A stretch of 52,239 nt of DNA, from positions 1 through 52,239 of the forward strand of contig JAKFYJ010000059.1 of the NCBI GenBank assembly GCA_021730935.1, in the 5' to 3' direction. The position numbers were made by a program, and so were the translations under genes. How positions within the stretch are numbered: position 1 is the stretch's first letter; every line of letters starts with the position of its first letter. The notes under the pieces were generated by a model that saw only the letters and a list, made by a program, of their open reading frames with translations, was not told the origin of the DNA and did not search any database. Below, one piece after another: positions 36,783-45,794 of the stretch. This stretch comes from Elusimicrobiota bacterium. GTDB taxonomy: Bacteria > Elusimicrobiota > Elusimicrobia > 2-02-FULL-39-32.

Positions 36783-38768
36783 CTATTCGTATCTCAGCGC
36801 TTCAATCGGCGAGAGGAGAGACGCCTTCCTCGCGGGCCAAAACCCGAAAAGGACGCCCACGCTCGCGGAGAAAATGAAAGCGAGCAGGACGGAATCCATC
36901 GACACGACAGCGGCCCAGCCAGCGAACTTCGATAAAAAAAGCGAGACGGAAACGCCGAATATAATCCCGCAGATGCCTCCCAGCGTTGAGAGGACAGCGG
37001 ATTCGATCAAAAATTGGGAGAGGATCGCGCGCCTTGGAGCGCCCACGGCTTTCCGGAGGCCGATTTCGCGCGTGCGTTCGCTCACGGAGACCAGCATGAT
37101 GTTCATGATGCCGATGCCGCCCACGAGAAGCGAAATTGCGGCCACGATTCCGAGCAGGAGCGTGAAGGTCTGAGTCGTTCCAGAGAGAGCGGCCTGGAGG
37201 TCCGCCATATTGCGGATTTCGAAATCGTCGTCTTTATAGTCCGGCAGATGATGTTTCCTCCGCATCAGGGCCTTGATGTCCGCCATCACTTGCGGAATAT
37301 TTTCCCCCTTGTCGCACTCGACGAAAATGGTGTTCAAATAAATCATCCCGAAAGCGCGCTTCATGGCGGTATTCAGAGGGATCAGGGCCATGTCGTCCTG
37401 GTCGCGGAACCCCGTGGAACCCTTGATGGGGAGCACGCCGATGACTTTGAAATTGATGCGGTTGAGCTTGATGATTTTGTCGACGGGATTTTCTTTGCCG
37501 AAAAGATTGTTGATGACGGTCTGGCCCAAAAGAACCACGCGCTCTTTCCTCTGGTCTTCCTGGTCCGTGAAAAACCGTCCGTAATAGGGCATGGAATTGC
37601 GCATAGAAGCATAAAGAGGCGTGGCTCCAGTCACCTGCGTGTTCGCGTTCTTGGCGCCATAAACCACCTGAGCGTTGCCCTGAACATTCCCTTCGGCTCT
37701 CACGACATGAGGGACCGAGGAAACCAGTTTAACATCGTCGAGCGTCAAGCGGCTGACAGACCCGGACGCGCTCCTCACCCCTCCGACATTCGGACTTTCG
37801 GGACGGATCATGAGGAGATTGGAACCCAGACTCGCGATGCGGGATTCTATGGCTTTCTGCGCTCCCTGCCCCACGGCGAGCATGGCGATGACGGCCGCGA
37901 CCCCGATCAAAATTCCCAGCATGGAAAGAGCGCTTCTCACTTTATTTGAGGCCATCGCGCGGATGGCTGAGCCGCCATATTCTTTGAACTGGGAAAGGCT
38001 GACGGGCACTGAAGGCCGAGACGGTGCCGCGGCCGTGATTTTGGGTTTAACCGCCAGGGTTTGAACCGATTTTGAGCCTCTCTGGCTGTGTCCAGCGTCG
38101 TCGGAAACCACCACTCCGTCTTTCAATTTTATGATGCGCCTGGCGTGTTCGGCGATGTCCTGCTCGTGCGTGACCATAATCACGGTGATGCCGCTTTTGT
38201 TGAGGAGTTCCAGCTGGCGCAGAATGTCTTCGGCTTGATCTGAAGCGAGGTTTCCCGTCGGCTCATCCGCAAACAAGATCCTGGGACGATTCACGAGGGC
38301 GCGCGCAATGGCCACGCGCTGCTGCTGCCCGCCGGAAAGCTCGTTGGGCTTGTGAAGCATACGGTCTGTCAAGCCCACATCTTTCAGAAGTTCTCTGGCC
38401 CGCTCTTCGCGGTTGGGGACAGCGGAATAAATCATCGGGAGGATGACATTGTCGAGCGCGGAAGTTCTGGCCAGGAGATTGAACATCTGGAATATAAACC
38501 CGATGGTCTTGGAGCGTATGGCGGCGCCTTCGTCGTCGGAAAGTTGGGAAACATCCAGGCCGGTCAGCAGATAAGTCCCCGCCGTCGGACGGTCCAAAAG
38601 TCCCAGGATCTGCATCAAGGTGGATTTGCCCGAGCCGGAAGGACCCATGATCGCGACGAACTCGCCTTCTTCGATCTCCAGATCAATCCCTTTCAGGATC
38701 TTGAGTTCCTCTTTTTCTTTGCCGATCCAATAAGACTTGGTGATGCCTTTGATGTCGATGATGGCCAT
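36783..38768 (-). CDS. macB: MacB-like ABC transporter, fused ATPase and permease
   Basis: 661 residues. The N-terminal ATPase (1-230) has Walker [10 protein letters not shown], the signature [15 protein letters not shown], Walker [12 protein letters not shown] and the switch His in VTHEQD. A linker of about 40 residues leads to the permease: a TM helix near 280, a large periplasmic domain (about 310-530, MacB_PCD type) and three C-terminal helices with FtsX-like [20 protein letters not shown] and [12 protein letters not shown]. MacB-type pumps drive export of peptides, macrolides or lipoproteins through a TolC channel. Last gene of the operon; its start is 9 bp after macA. Confidence 0.93.
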   Translation of the reverse strand: MAIIDIKGITKSYWIGKEKEELKILKGIDLEIEEGEFVAIMGPSGSGKSTLMQILGLLDRPTAGTYLLTGLDVSQLSDDEGAAIRSKTIGFIFQMFNLLARTSALDNVILPMIYSAVPNREERARELLKDVGLTDRMLHKPNELSGGQQQRVAIARALVNRPRILFADEPTGNLASDQAEDILRQLELLNKSGITVIMVTHEQDIAEHARRIIKLKDGVVVSDDAGHSQRGSKSVQTLAVKPKITAAAPSRPSVPVSLSQFKEYGGSAIRAMASNKVRSALSMLGILIGVAAVIAMLAVGQGAQKAIESRIASLGSNLLMIRPESPNVGGVRSASGSVSRLTLDDVKLVSSVPHVVRAEGNVQGNAQVVYGAKNANTQVTGATPLYASMRNSMPYYGRFFTDQEDQRKERVVLLGQTVINNLFGKENPVDKIIKLNRINFKVIGVLPIKGSTGFRDQDDMALIPLNTAMKRAFGMIYLNTIFVECDKGENIPQVMADIKALMRRKHHLPDYKDDDFEIRNMADLQAALSGTTQTFTLLLGIVAAISLLVGGIGIMNIMLVSVSERTREIGLRKAVGAPRRAILSQFLIESAVLSTLGGICGIIFGVSVSLFLSKFAGWAAVVSMDSVLLAFIFSASVGVLFGFWPARKASLLSPIEALRYE

Positions 38769-38777
38769 GAAATCAGG

Positions 38778-39776
38778 TTATTGCGCTTGCCGCCTCTGTT
38801 TGGGAGCTTGTCCCGAATTTCCGTTTTGGGGACGGCCGCCCATCGTGAGCGGGCTGGTTTGAGGCCCCTGCTGGGGCGTATATTTTCCTCGGGTGAGCAA
38901 AACTTCGTCGCCAGGCCTGAGGCCCGAAAGGATTTCAATTTTATCGCCGCTCTCAATGCCGGTGGTGACCTCTTTCTGAACGGGTTTACCGTCGGGCCCG
39001 GGGACAGAAACTTGTTTGCCGCCTCCCTGAACTTCGCGCACGGCGGAGGCAGAGAGCAAAACGGCATTCTCCTTGCTCCTCATGATGAAACTCACATTCG
39101 CGGTCATTTGAGATCTCAGAAACGGCGGCGCGTTGATGGGCCTGACTTTCACGCCATAAGTGATGACATTGGAAACATTTTTGCCTTCATATAAGATGTC
39201 CGACACGGCGCCTTTGATCGGCTTATCGGGATAAGCATCGAGAGTAATTTTAGCGTTCATACCTTTTTTGATGTGCCCGATGTCGGACTCGTCCACCTGG
39301 GCGATCACGATCAGACTGTCGCTCATCGCATAAAGAACGGTGCCCGCTTCCACAGTCTGTCCTACGACGACGTTTTTGAGGATCATGGCGCCAGAGAGAG
39401 GAGCCAAAATCGGAGTCGCTTTATAATCGTCTTCCCAGTGTTTATAAACTTCCGGTCCCTGGGCGCGGGCGGCGTCCAGAATGGCGGCCCTGTCGCTAGA
39501 ACTCATCCAGGCCAGCACTTGGCCCGACTGCACGCGGTCACCTTCATCCGCCAGAAGTTTTTCTATGCGCCCTGAAATCGGCGGCTTGATCTCCACGCGG
39601 TTGAGAGGCAAAACAGACCCCGTCGCTTCGATGCTCTCCTGGATCGGCCCTTCGGTCACGGTCACTTTGCGCGCTCCAGGCTCCTGTGTTTTGGCGGAAT
39701 TTTTTTTATAAAACAAATATCCCCCAGCGGCAAGGAAGATCGCGGCGGCGAGAACTGCATATTTTTTCTTGTTCAT
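38778..39776 (-). CDS. macA: MacA-like periplasmic adaptor (HlyD/RND-type MFP)
   Basis: 332 residues. N-terminal membrane anchor (KYAVLAAAIFLAAGGYLFY), then the biotinyl-lipoyl half (IQESIEATGSVLPLNRVEIK, SGRIEKLLADEGDRVQSGQV), a very short insertion of about 30 residues in place of the long alpha-helical hairpin, the second lipoyl half (PILAPLSGAMILKNVVVGQT), the beta-barrel (IAQVDESDIGHIKKGMNAKI) and the membrane-proximal domain. The C-terminal tail is rich in Gln, Pro and Gly. It links MacB with the TolC-like protein. GGGGA seven bases before the ATG marks the start; TolC ends 1 nt before it. Confidence 0.9.
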   Translation of the reverse strand: MNKKKYAVLAAAIFLAAGGYLFYKKNSAKTQEPGARKVTVTEGPIQESIEATGSVLPLNRVEIKPPISGRIEKLLADEGDRVQSGQVLAWMSSSDRAAILDAARAQGPEVYKHWEDDYKATPILAPLSGAMILKNVVVGQTVEAGTVLYAMSDSLIVIAQVDESDIGHIKKGMNAKITLDAYPDKPIKGAVSDILYEGKNVSNVITYGVKVRPINAPPFLRSQMTANVSFIMRSKENAVLLSASAVREVQGGGKQVSVPGPDGKPVQKEVTTGIESGDKIEILSGLRPGDEVLLTRGKYTPQQGPQTSPLTMGGRPQNGNSGQAPKQRRQAQ

Positions 39777-39777
39777 A

Positions 39778-41049
39778 TTATTCCCCTAATTTTTTGCCGA
39801 TGGCGTTTTCCCACAAGGCTTCCGAGACGGACAAATCAAGCTGGGATTGAATGGCGCGCCGTTCCTGATTCACGCGGTCAGACGCAATGATTTCCCAGTT
39901 GTCATAAGTCAAAAGCCCGCTGTTATAGCGCACATCCGCCTCTTCATTTCTCTGACGGGCGGCTTCCAGCAAGGCGGACTGAACCTTGAACTGGTCAACG
40001 GAACCCGCGAAAGACGACCATGTGCTTTCAATTTCTGAAATGGCGTCGTTTTGGATGGCCCGCAAAGTCTGTCTGGCTTTCTCGAGATTGTTCTGGGCGG
40101 CTGAAACAGCAAAAAAGGTGTCGGTGGGCCCCCCCACGAAAAGAGGATAAGACAAAACTCCCGAAAAGCTCCAGCCGCTGTTGGCTGAGGGAAATTCCTT
40201 GTTGTCTGAGAGAGAACGGGAATAATTCGCCGAAAGTTTCGGCCACAAACTGCTTTTCGCGCTCGAGAGAGAGACTTCGGAATTTTTCAGAACGGCAGAT
40301 TGGACCGCAACATCCGGGCGATTGAGAGTCAGAGGTTTCGCATCATCGGGCAAATCTGGGATGTTGGCGCCGTTAAAGGTTCCGGTGACACTCAACACCC
40401 GGAAAGTTTCAAGCCCGAGCTGGGCGCAAAGAGATTTTTGGGAAGCGCGCAGGAAGCGGAGAGACTGTGAAAGATCGGCATCCGCCTGGAGAAGCTGGGC
40501 CCTGGCGCGGAGCATGTTGCCTTTGGATTCTCGGCCGGAATTATAGCGCAAGGTCACGAGCTGGGAACTTTTTTGCCTCATTTTTTGAATGCTTTGCGAG
40601 ACCTCCACGCTGTTTTGGGCATAAAGGAGCTGAGAAAACGCGCGTCTCAAACTCAAGCGGAGCTGAGCGGAAGTCTGCCATAAATTCGCTTCAGAAAGAT
40701 CAATCTGGGCTTTGGCGCCTCTTATTTTTGAGACGCTGGAGAGGTTCAGGAGGTCCAGGCTGGCCTCGGCCCTTGCGCTCCAACCGGAGCTGTCAGGAGA
40801 ACTGTTGCTCCCGCTTTGAGTATAAGCGTTCGACAATCCAACCTGCGGCATCAACCCGTTCCAGGTTTGTTTATAGGATGCGCGGCTGGCTTCGCGTGCA
40901 GAAGATGATGCGGACAGAGAAGGATTTTGGCGCAGGGCAATGGCAACGGCGTCGGTCCAGGTTAGAGGAGAATTGATGGGCTGATCAGCGCTCCGAACAT
41001 TCGAGGCCGTCCATAAAACAAGGGAAAGGACAGCCCAGGCTTTTTTCAT
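39778..41049 (-). CDS. TolC-family outer-membrane channel
   Basis: 423 residues from the ATG at 41049, which overlaps the stop of the previous gene (TAATG). The frame extends 12 codons further up, but MKKAWAVLSLVLWTASNVRSA is a proper signal peptide. The outer-membrane efflux protein pattern is clear: LTWTDAVAIALRQNPSLSAS at the N terminus, two internally repeated helical halves (AKAQIDLSEANLWQTSAQL, LLEAARQRNEEADVRYNSGL) and barrel strands such as SGWSFSGVLSYPLF. It forms the exit duct for the MacAB pump encoded next. Confidence 0.9.
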   Translation of the reverse strand: MKKAWAVLSLVLWTASNVRSADQPINSPLTWTDAVAIALRQNPSLSASSSAREASRASYKQTWNGLMPQVGLSNAYTQSGSNSSPDSSGWSARAEASLDLLNLSSVSKIRGAKAQIDLSEANLWQTSAQLRLSLRRAFSQLLYAQNSVEVSQSIQKMRQKSSQLVTLRYNSGRESKGNMLRARAQLLQADADLSQSLRFLRASQKSLCAQLGLETFRVLSVTGTFNGANIPDLPDDAKPLTLNRPDVAVQSAVLKNSEVSLSSAKSSLWPKLSANYSRSLSDNKEFPSANSGWSFSGVLSYPLFVGGPTDTFFAVSAAQNNLEKARQTLRAIQNDAISEIESTWSSFAGSVDQFKVQSALLEAARQRNEEADVRYNSGLLTYDNWEIIASDRVNQERRAIQSQLDLSVSEALWENAIGKKLGE

Positions 41050-41450
41050 TATTTGCCGTTCCAGTTCGTCTCCCGCATTTCCCACTTCTTGTTTCTTTCA
41101 TCAACGATTTTCTCAAATGCGGGCTTCTGCTCTTCGGTCAGGAGTGAGCGGACCTGGGACTGAACTTCTCCCCGCATCTGCTTGAATTGAGCGCGGGCTG
41201 TGCCTCTGAACTCATCCATCTTTTTGTGCCTGGCGTCCAGAATTTCAACGACTTTTTGGTGCTGGTCGGGCGTGAGCCGGAGTTTGGAGTTCAGTTCGTT
41301 CAAAAATTCCCTGCGGCGGGAATCGTGATTCGCCTGCCAGTTTTGATTTTTCCAGTGACAGAAATAATAATGAGAGGACACGCCCATGGCCGCGGCGCCC
41401 ACGAGAATTCCCAGGATGAATGAAAGGGTCCAGCGCCGTTTATCACTCAT
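41049..41450 (-). CDS. Spy/CpxP-like periplasmic protein (LTxxQ type)
   Basis: 133 residues: one N-terminal TM or uncleaved signal (WTLSFILGILVGAAAMGVSS), then an all-helical, charged domain with LTPDQHQKVVEILDARHKKM and LLTEEQKPAFEKIVDER, the two LTxxQ-like motifs of the Spy/CpxP family. Such proteins act as periplasmic chaperones or stress sensors. It starts 8 nt inside the end of the anti-sigma gene and is followed by tolC with 1 nt overlap, so it is part of the stress operon. The anchor suggests that it stays at the inner membrane. Confidence 0.8.
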   Translation of the reverse strand: MSDKRRWTLSFILGILVGAAAMGVSSHYYFCHWKNQNWQANHDSRRREFLNELNSKLRLTPDQHQKVVEILDARHKKMDEFRGTARAQFKQMRGEVQSQVRSLLTEEQKPAFEKIVDERNKKWEMRETNWNGK

Positions 41451-41802
41451 TGGACAAGCCCTCCATCAAATCCTCGTCGCTTTCAAGCATGGCCAAATCC
41501 ACTTCGCCTGAACCGACATCATTTTCATCCGTGATGTTCACCTGTCTGGCGATTGAGCTCACGGCCTGGGCTTTGGGGTGAGGCAAAACCGCATAGCCCG
41601 CGACGACGGCAAAAACACAGGCCGCGGCCATGGCTTCCCACTGCACGGCGCGGAGATCGTCCAGCCAGGACTTCCAGGCTTTTCCCAGCGACCCTTTTTC
41701 CTCGATGCCGGCCATGACGCGGTCGGAAAAATCGGAGGACGGAGACGCTTTGAAACGGCTCATTTCCGAGGCAATTTTTTTATACAGATCTTCATCATTC
41801 AC
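41443..41802 (-). CDS. Putative anti-sigma factor (single TM, no zinc motif)
   Basis: About 119 residues. The cytoplasmic N-terminal part (DEDLYKKIASEMSRFKASPS, DFSDRVMAGI) is followed by a single TM (WEAMAAACVFAVVAGYAVL) and an acidic periplasmic tail (GEVDLAMLESDEDLMEGLSN). Topology and place directly after an ECF sigma gene fit an anti-sigma factor, but the His/Cys zinc motif of ZAS domains is absent. Two GTG starts are possible: 41811 is only 1 nt from GGAG, while 41802 has a 10-nt spacing and is preferred. The preceding spacer to the sigma gene is about 40 bp. Confidence 0.65.
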   Translation of the reverse strand: MNDEDLYKKIASEMSRFKASPSSDFSDRVMAGIEEKGSLGKAWKSWLDDLRAVQWEAMAAACVFAVVAGYAVLPHPKAQAVSSIARQVNITDENDVGSGEVDLAMLESDEDLMEGLSNE

Positions 41803-41848
41803 GGGATTCACGCTCCTTTAGACGGTTCCGGGACGGATAATGTTACAT

Positions 41849-42403
41849 TCATTTTATGAGGTGATGGCTCTTCGCTTTATCGACGAGAGATTCCCTGGCC
41901 CGATAAAGCCTTATTTTGACGGTTTCAAGGGAAATTTCGAGGGTTTCGGCAATCTCATCATAGGTGAGGCCTTCCTGTTCCCTCAAAACCAGGATGATTT
42001 TCTCGTCGGGCGAGAGCCGGTCCAGCAGGAATTTTACAGTTTCGCGCTTTTCGACGTCGGTTGTGAAGGACGATTTGTCGGCGAACAGCCAGGAGGAGTC
42101 TCCCGTCTCAGAGGTCATTTTTTCGAGCGACTCTTCGCGCTGGGCGCGGCGCTTCTTGATCATGTCGAGGCAATGGTTGGAGGCGATGCGATAGAGCCAG
42201 GTGGAAAACTGGGACTGGCCGTTGAAGCGGGAAAGGTTTTTATAGGCCTTGAGAAAGGATTCCTGAGCGGCATCGTCGGCGTTGCTGTCTCCGACCATCC
42301 CCGCGCAAAGCCGGAAAATCTTGTCCTGGTGGCGTTCGAGGATATCGCGAAAGGCGGAAGAATCGCCGTCGAGGACCTTTTTAATTGACTCGCCGTCGGT
42401 CAT
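41849..42403 (-). CDS. ECF-type RNA polymerase sigma-70 factor (SigE/RpoE-like)
   Basis: 184 residues with region 2 (FRDILERHQDKIFRLCAGMV, DDAAQESFLKAYKNL, STWLYRIASNHCLDMIKKR) and region 4 (LSPDEKIILVLREQEGLTYD, EIAETLEISLETVKIRLYRA). This is the length and layout of a classical ECF sigma factor that directs transcription of envelope-stress genes. It is followed by a membrane protein fitting an anti-sigma factor and by spy/tolC/macAB. Its ATG overlaps the cca stop by 1 nt (TAATG), showing coupling with housekeeping genes upstream. Confidence 0.93.
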   Translation of the reverse strand: MTDGESIKKVLDGDSSAFRDILERHQDKIFRLCAGMVGDSNADDAAQESFLKAYKNLSRFNGQSQFSTWLYRIASNHCLDMIKKRRAQREESLEKMTSETGDSSWLFADKSSFTTDVEKRETVKFLLDRLSPDEKIILVLREQEGLTYDEIAETLEISLETVKIRLYRARESLVDKAKSHHLIK

Positions 42404-43809
42404 TATTGCCGCAATTTCGACGCCGCGTCGACAGCCTGCGCAAGATCTGAGACGGTTCCGTCCAACTGCATTTCATAAACCGCCTTCAAGACCCTGCCCA
42501 TCTCGGGGCCGGGCTGCCAGCCATGCTCAAGCAGGTGACGGCCCATCAGGATGGGGTCCGGACCGCCGCTTTTGAGTTCAAGAATTCTGAGCTGTTCCCG
42601 GAGCCAGTCCGCGGCGGGGAACCCCGGGTCCAGTTTGAGCGTGCGGCCGAAATAGTCCGCCTCCGCGACATACAACAGCTCGTCGAAAGACGCGGGAAAA
42701 AGGCGGACGGCCAGGCGGCGGACCGTGGCGGGTTTGATTTCTTCGCGGTGTTTATAAAGATAAAGAGGATTCAAATGTTCAATCACGAGGTTGCGGACTT
42801 TCTTCTCCGTCTCTTCGCTCACGCGGAGGGTTTTTAAAAATGATGAAGCAGGCCTCATGCCCTGTTCCGAATGAAACGGACTCCGGATTCTTCCATCGGG
42901 GTCTTTGCGGGTGGTTGAGGGCTTGCCGAAATCGTGGCAGAGGGCGCCGAGCAGGGTTGTCCAGGCGGAATCATCGTCGAGATTTTCTCTCCGGACAATT
43001 TGCGCCGCAACATCGGTCACCATGCAGGTGTGGATCCAGACGCTCCCTTCCGGATGCCATTCGGGTTCCTGGGGACAGTTCACGAGGGCTTCCAGTTCAG
43101 GGTGGATCACTTTTGACACCCCGAGGTTTCGGACCGCTTCAAGGCCGATGGAGGGTCTCCGGCTTTTCATCAGGAGTTTTTTCCATTCTTCTCCGACGCG
43201 TTCCTGAGACAGTTCTTTGAGGGTCGGGGCGATCTTCCGGCATATTTCGACGGTGGCCGGTTCAATTTCAAACTCAAAGCGGGCCGCGAACTGGCAGACC
43301 CGCAAAACCCGGAGGGGGTCTTCTCCGAACAGATTTTCGTCGGTGGCGCGGATGATTTTATTTTTAATGTCCGCCATCCCGCTGAAAGGATCCACGATTT
43401 CGCCCGTGAGAGGATCTTCCAAAATCGAGTTGACCGTGATGTCCCTGCGGCGCGCGGCTTCTTTGACGGGCAGGTCGGGATCTCCGGTCACTTCAAAGCC
43501 GCGGTGACCGAGGCCCCGCTTGGAATCTTTGCGGGGAATCGAGATATCAAAGGTGATGTCTTTGAAAGACGGATGGACGACGCGGTGGATGCAGAAGGAT
43601 TTTCCGACGGTGTTCACGTGCCCGAATTTTTGAAGCGCGGATTCCATTTTGTCGGCCGGGACTCCGAAAACTTCGATATCGAAATCCTTCGGAGTTTTCC
43701 CCATCAGTTTGTCGCGGACACAGCCGCCCACGAGGAACGCGCGCCCTCCCAGAGCCTTGAAGGCCTGGGCGATGCCGGTTATGACTTCTTGTTCCGTTTT
43801 ATAAACCAT
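42403..43809 (-). CDS. cca: CCA tRNA nucleotidyltransferase / poly(A) polymerase family with HD domain
   Basis: About 468 residues. Nucleotidyltransferase head AFLVGGCVRDKLMGKTPKDF followed by DIEVFG (metal-binding DxD), RRRDITVNSILED and DPLRVLRVCQFAARF; the neck/body domain; then an HD phosphohydrolase domain with LLGALCHDFGKPSTT and FHSEQGMRPA. It adds or repairs the 3' CCA of tRNAs, which fits the tRNA-Arg here that lacks an encoded CCA. A start at 43875 is also open but would overlap the previous gene by 97 nt; the ATG at 43809 overlaps it by 31 nt and directly precedes the conserved part. Confidence 0.92.
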   Translation of the reverse strand: MVYKTEQEVITGIAQAFKALGGRAFLVGGCVRDKLMGKTPKDFDIEVFGVPADKMESALQKFGHVNTVGKSFCIHRVVHPSFKDITFDISIPRKDSKRGLGHRGFEVTGDPDLPVKEAARRRDITVNSILEDPLTGEIVDPFSGMADIKNKIIRATDENLFGEDPLRVLRVCQFAARFEFEIEPATVEICRKIAPTLKELSQERVGEEWKKLLMKSRRPSIGLEAVRNLGVSKVIHPELEALVNCPQEPEWHPEGSVWIHTCMVTDVAAQIVRRENLDDDSAWTTLLGALCHDFGKPSTTRKDPDGRIRSPFHSEQGMRPASSFLKTLRVSEETEKKVRNLVIEHLNPLYLYKHREEIKPATVRRLAVRLFPASFDELLYVAEADYFGRTLKLDPGFPAADWLREQLRILELKSGGPDPILMGRHLLEHGWQPGPEMGRVLKAVYEMQLDGTVSDLAQAVDAASKLRQ

Positions 43810-44990
43810 GGGATCCAGATCCAGACCAAAATGCTTGCGCAGTGAGACAGGGGCAAACTTCTTGCCGCCTCCCAAAACTGGCGGAGGGGGTCCACGGCGA
43901 GCCAGAGCAGATTGTCTTTGGGCTCCGCCTTCACGCGGACGAAAATTTGGTTTGCGTTGTCTTTTTCTTTCCGCAAATGTTCGATCAGGACTGTGTCAAG
44001 CTTTTCCCGGGACAGGGCGCGCCAGCCCGGGAGACGCGTGACGTTCCAGACATAAACCGTGGAACCCCAGCCGTGGTTGTCCGTCACGCCGGTCATGATG
44101 AGATGCTTCTCGCGGCAAAGAGCGAGTATTTCCGAGCGCATGGACGGAGGAAAATCCATGGAAACGGGAGGTGAATTGATGAGCTCAAAACCATGGATCC
44201 CCCAATTGATGAAGAAAGGTTTGGTCTTCCACTGATAAAACCAATACTCCGGGAGAGAAGCGATGACGAGGGCGTGCGAGCTCTTCATGACGGACAGAAA
44301 TTTATGGGTGCCGGGAATCGAGCCGTCATAGGTGGAATTGCTGATCTCATAAGCGTTTCCGATCACGGCGAGGTGGCAGTTCTGCAGGCTGACTTCTTCT
44401 CCTGAAAGCGGGATCGTCCCCTGGCGGCCCTGCGCGTCAAAATTGATTTTGGCCCGCGAAACGCCGTCCACGCGGTTGTGGTCCGTGATGAAGGCGGCGT
44501 GGAACCCGGCCTCATGGTGCCACTCCAAATTTTTTTCGGGAGTGAACGCTTTGCGTCCGTCCCAGGAAAAGCTCGTGTGGCTGTGAGAGTCATAAATCAA
44601 AGCATCAGGATCCAAAACCGTGAGACTGGCCATGGGCCTGTGGACCAAAACGACCGCGGCGGCAAAAAGCGCGAGGAGGAAGTTGTATAAAACGAAAAGG
44701 AAAACGCCCCTGAATATCGACGGAAAACGATAGCCTTCTTTTTTGGATTGGCGGACGAGTGAAAAGATCCAGACGGCGTTAAGGGTGAGGACAAACGCGA
44801 TGTGCTGGTTCAGGCTCAAAATCGTGAGGTGGTCCGACAGGTGAAGGAACGGCGCGAAGAGGGTATATTGCCACGGATAGGCAAGGCCCACGCCCGGGAC
44901 GAACGAACCGCTGATCACTTCTCGGACGGCTTCAGGATAACGAAAAACCTGCCCGAGGATCAAAATCAAAGTTGCGATAAGCGTCAGCAT
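43779..44990 (-). CDS. Membrane-anchored PHP-domain metallophosphoesterase-like protein
   Basis: 403 residues from the ATG at 44990. The first 130 residues contain about four TM helices (MLTLIATLILILGQVF, LTILSLNQHIAFVLTLNAVW, VFLFVLYNFLLALFAAAVVL). From residue 133 a PHP domain begins: YDSHSHTSFSWDG (metal-binding HxH), FHAAFITDHNRVDG, LSGEEVSLQNCHLAVIGNAY and TGVTDNHGWGSTVY. PHP enzymes hydrolyse phosphate esters with two or three metal ions; the substrate is unknown. A C-terminal hydrophobic segment (ASILVWIWIPWFIK) ends the protein. The frame runs open to 45404 upstream, but that part is antisense to the L,D-transpeptidase gene. First gene of the minus-strand operon. Confidence 0.82.
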   Translation of the reverse strand: MLTLIATLILILGQVFRYPEAVREVISGSFVPGVGLAYPWQYTLFAPFLHLSDHLTILSLNQHIAFVLTLNAVWIFSLVRQSKKEGYRFPSIFRGVFLFVLYNFLLALFAAAVVLVHRPMASLTVLDPDALIYDSHSHTSFSWDGRKAFTPEKNLEWHHEAGFHAAFITDHNRVDGVSRAKINFDAQGRQGTIPLSGEEVSLQNCHLAVIGNAYEISNSTYDGSIPGTHKFLSVMKSSHALVIASLPEYWFYQWKTKPFFINWGIHGFELINSPPVSMDFPPSMRSEILALCREKHLIMTGVTDNHGWGSTVYVWNVTRLPGWRALSREKLDTVLIEHLRKEKDNANQIFVRVKAEPKDNLLWLAVDPLRQFWEAARSLPLSHCASILVWIWIPWFIKRNKKS

Positions 44991-45026
44991 GAGATCACTT
45001 ATTTTATTAAATTTGATATCATTAAT
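44991..45026. promoter_or_regulatory. AT-rich divergent promoter region
   Basis: A short, strongly AT-rich spacer between the divergent PHP gene and the L,D-transpeptidase gene. On the minus strand TTGTGT and a TATTAA/TATCAA box at about 17 bp could drive the stress operon. On the plus strand ATTTGATATCATTAATATTC has -10-like boxes. It is so short that promoter and start region of the transpeptidase must overlap. Confidence 0.35.
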
Positions 45027-45794
45027 ATTCTGAATACACAAAAAACATATTCCTTTGTCCTCATTCTGTGGCTGGCGGGATTCCTCGTTCTCACCCTCGG
45101 CCTGAAACGTCAGATTTCCGAAATCTTCCATAACCAGGACGCGATCGAATCCCTGCAGACTTCGCTCGACAAGGGCGCAGAAGAGTCTCTCAGGCTTTCC
45201 AGCGAGACCCGAGCCAAGGCGAGAGAGCTCGAAACTCTCCTGGGGCTCGTCAATCTCCTTCCCCAGGACAAGGGGTTCCTCCGCACCCAAAAAGTCATCT
45301 CCGATGAAGTGAGCACGCTCCGGCGCAAAATGAGCCGGTGGGTGGGCAAAGACAAGGTCTATATTTTGGTCGACACCAAGGCCAACAAGCTTTATCTTAA
45401 ACAAGGCCTCAACCTCCTCCTGGACGCGGACTGTTCCGTGGGACGGGGCGGGCGATTGACGGACAAGGTGACGGGACGCACCTGGGAGTTCGTGACGCCT
45501 CTCGGAGAATTCAATGTCCAGAGAAAAATCGAAAACCCTGTTTGGACCAAGCCGGACTGGGCCTTCGTGGAATCCAAAGAGCCGATCCCCCCGCCGGACG
45601 ATCCGTCGCGCAAAGTCGAAGGCGAACTCGGGGCCTTTTTATTGAGCCTGGGGGACGGTTATCTCATCCACGGCACAAAAAATGAAGCGGCTCTGGGCAC
45701 CGCGGTGTCACATGGGTGCGTCAGGCTCGGAGCGGACAACCTCAAAAAAGTTTATGAAAGCGTTCCCGTCGGAACGAAGGTGTATATTTACTGA
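45027..45794 (+). CDS. L,D-transpeptidase (YkuD family), membrane-anchored
   Basis: About 255 residues. N-terminal TM (TYSFVLILWLAGFLVLTLGL), a coiled-coil stem (IESLQTSLDKGAEESLRLSS, ETRAKARELETLLGLV) and a YkuD catalytic domain with VDTKANKLYL, TPLGEFNV and the active-site motif HGTKNEAALGTAVSHGCVRL. It forms 3-3 cross-links in peptidoglycan or attaches proteins to it. The start is unresolved: between the PHP gene and the TM there is no in-frame ATG, GTG or TTG; ATT at 45027 or CTG at 45030 are possible. Canonical starts (GTG 44802, 44829, 44841, TTG 44868) all lie inside the divergent PHP gene. Stop overlaps the next gene (TGATG). Confidence 0.88.
   Translation: MLNTQKTYSFVLILWLAGFLVLTLGLKRQISEIFHNQDAIESLQTSLDKGAEESLRLSSETRAKARELETLLGLVNLLPQDKGFLRTQKVISDEVSTLRRKMSRWVGKDKVYILVDTKANKLYLKQGLNLLLDADCSVGRGGRLTDKVTGRTWEFVTPLGEFNVQRKIENPVWTKPDWAFVESKEPIPPPDDPSRKVEGELGAFLLSLGDGYLIHGTKNEAALGTAVSHGCVRLGADNLKKVYESVPVGTKVYIY

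Noticed and set aside
44991-45404. N-terminal extension of the PHP protein
   Set aside because: It is antisense to the transpeptidase gene and its translation has no membrane or domain pattern; ATG 44990 begins directly with a TM helix.
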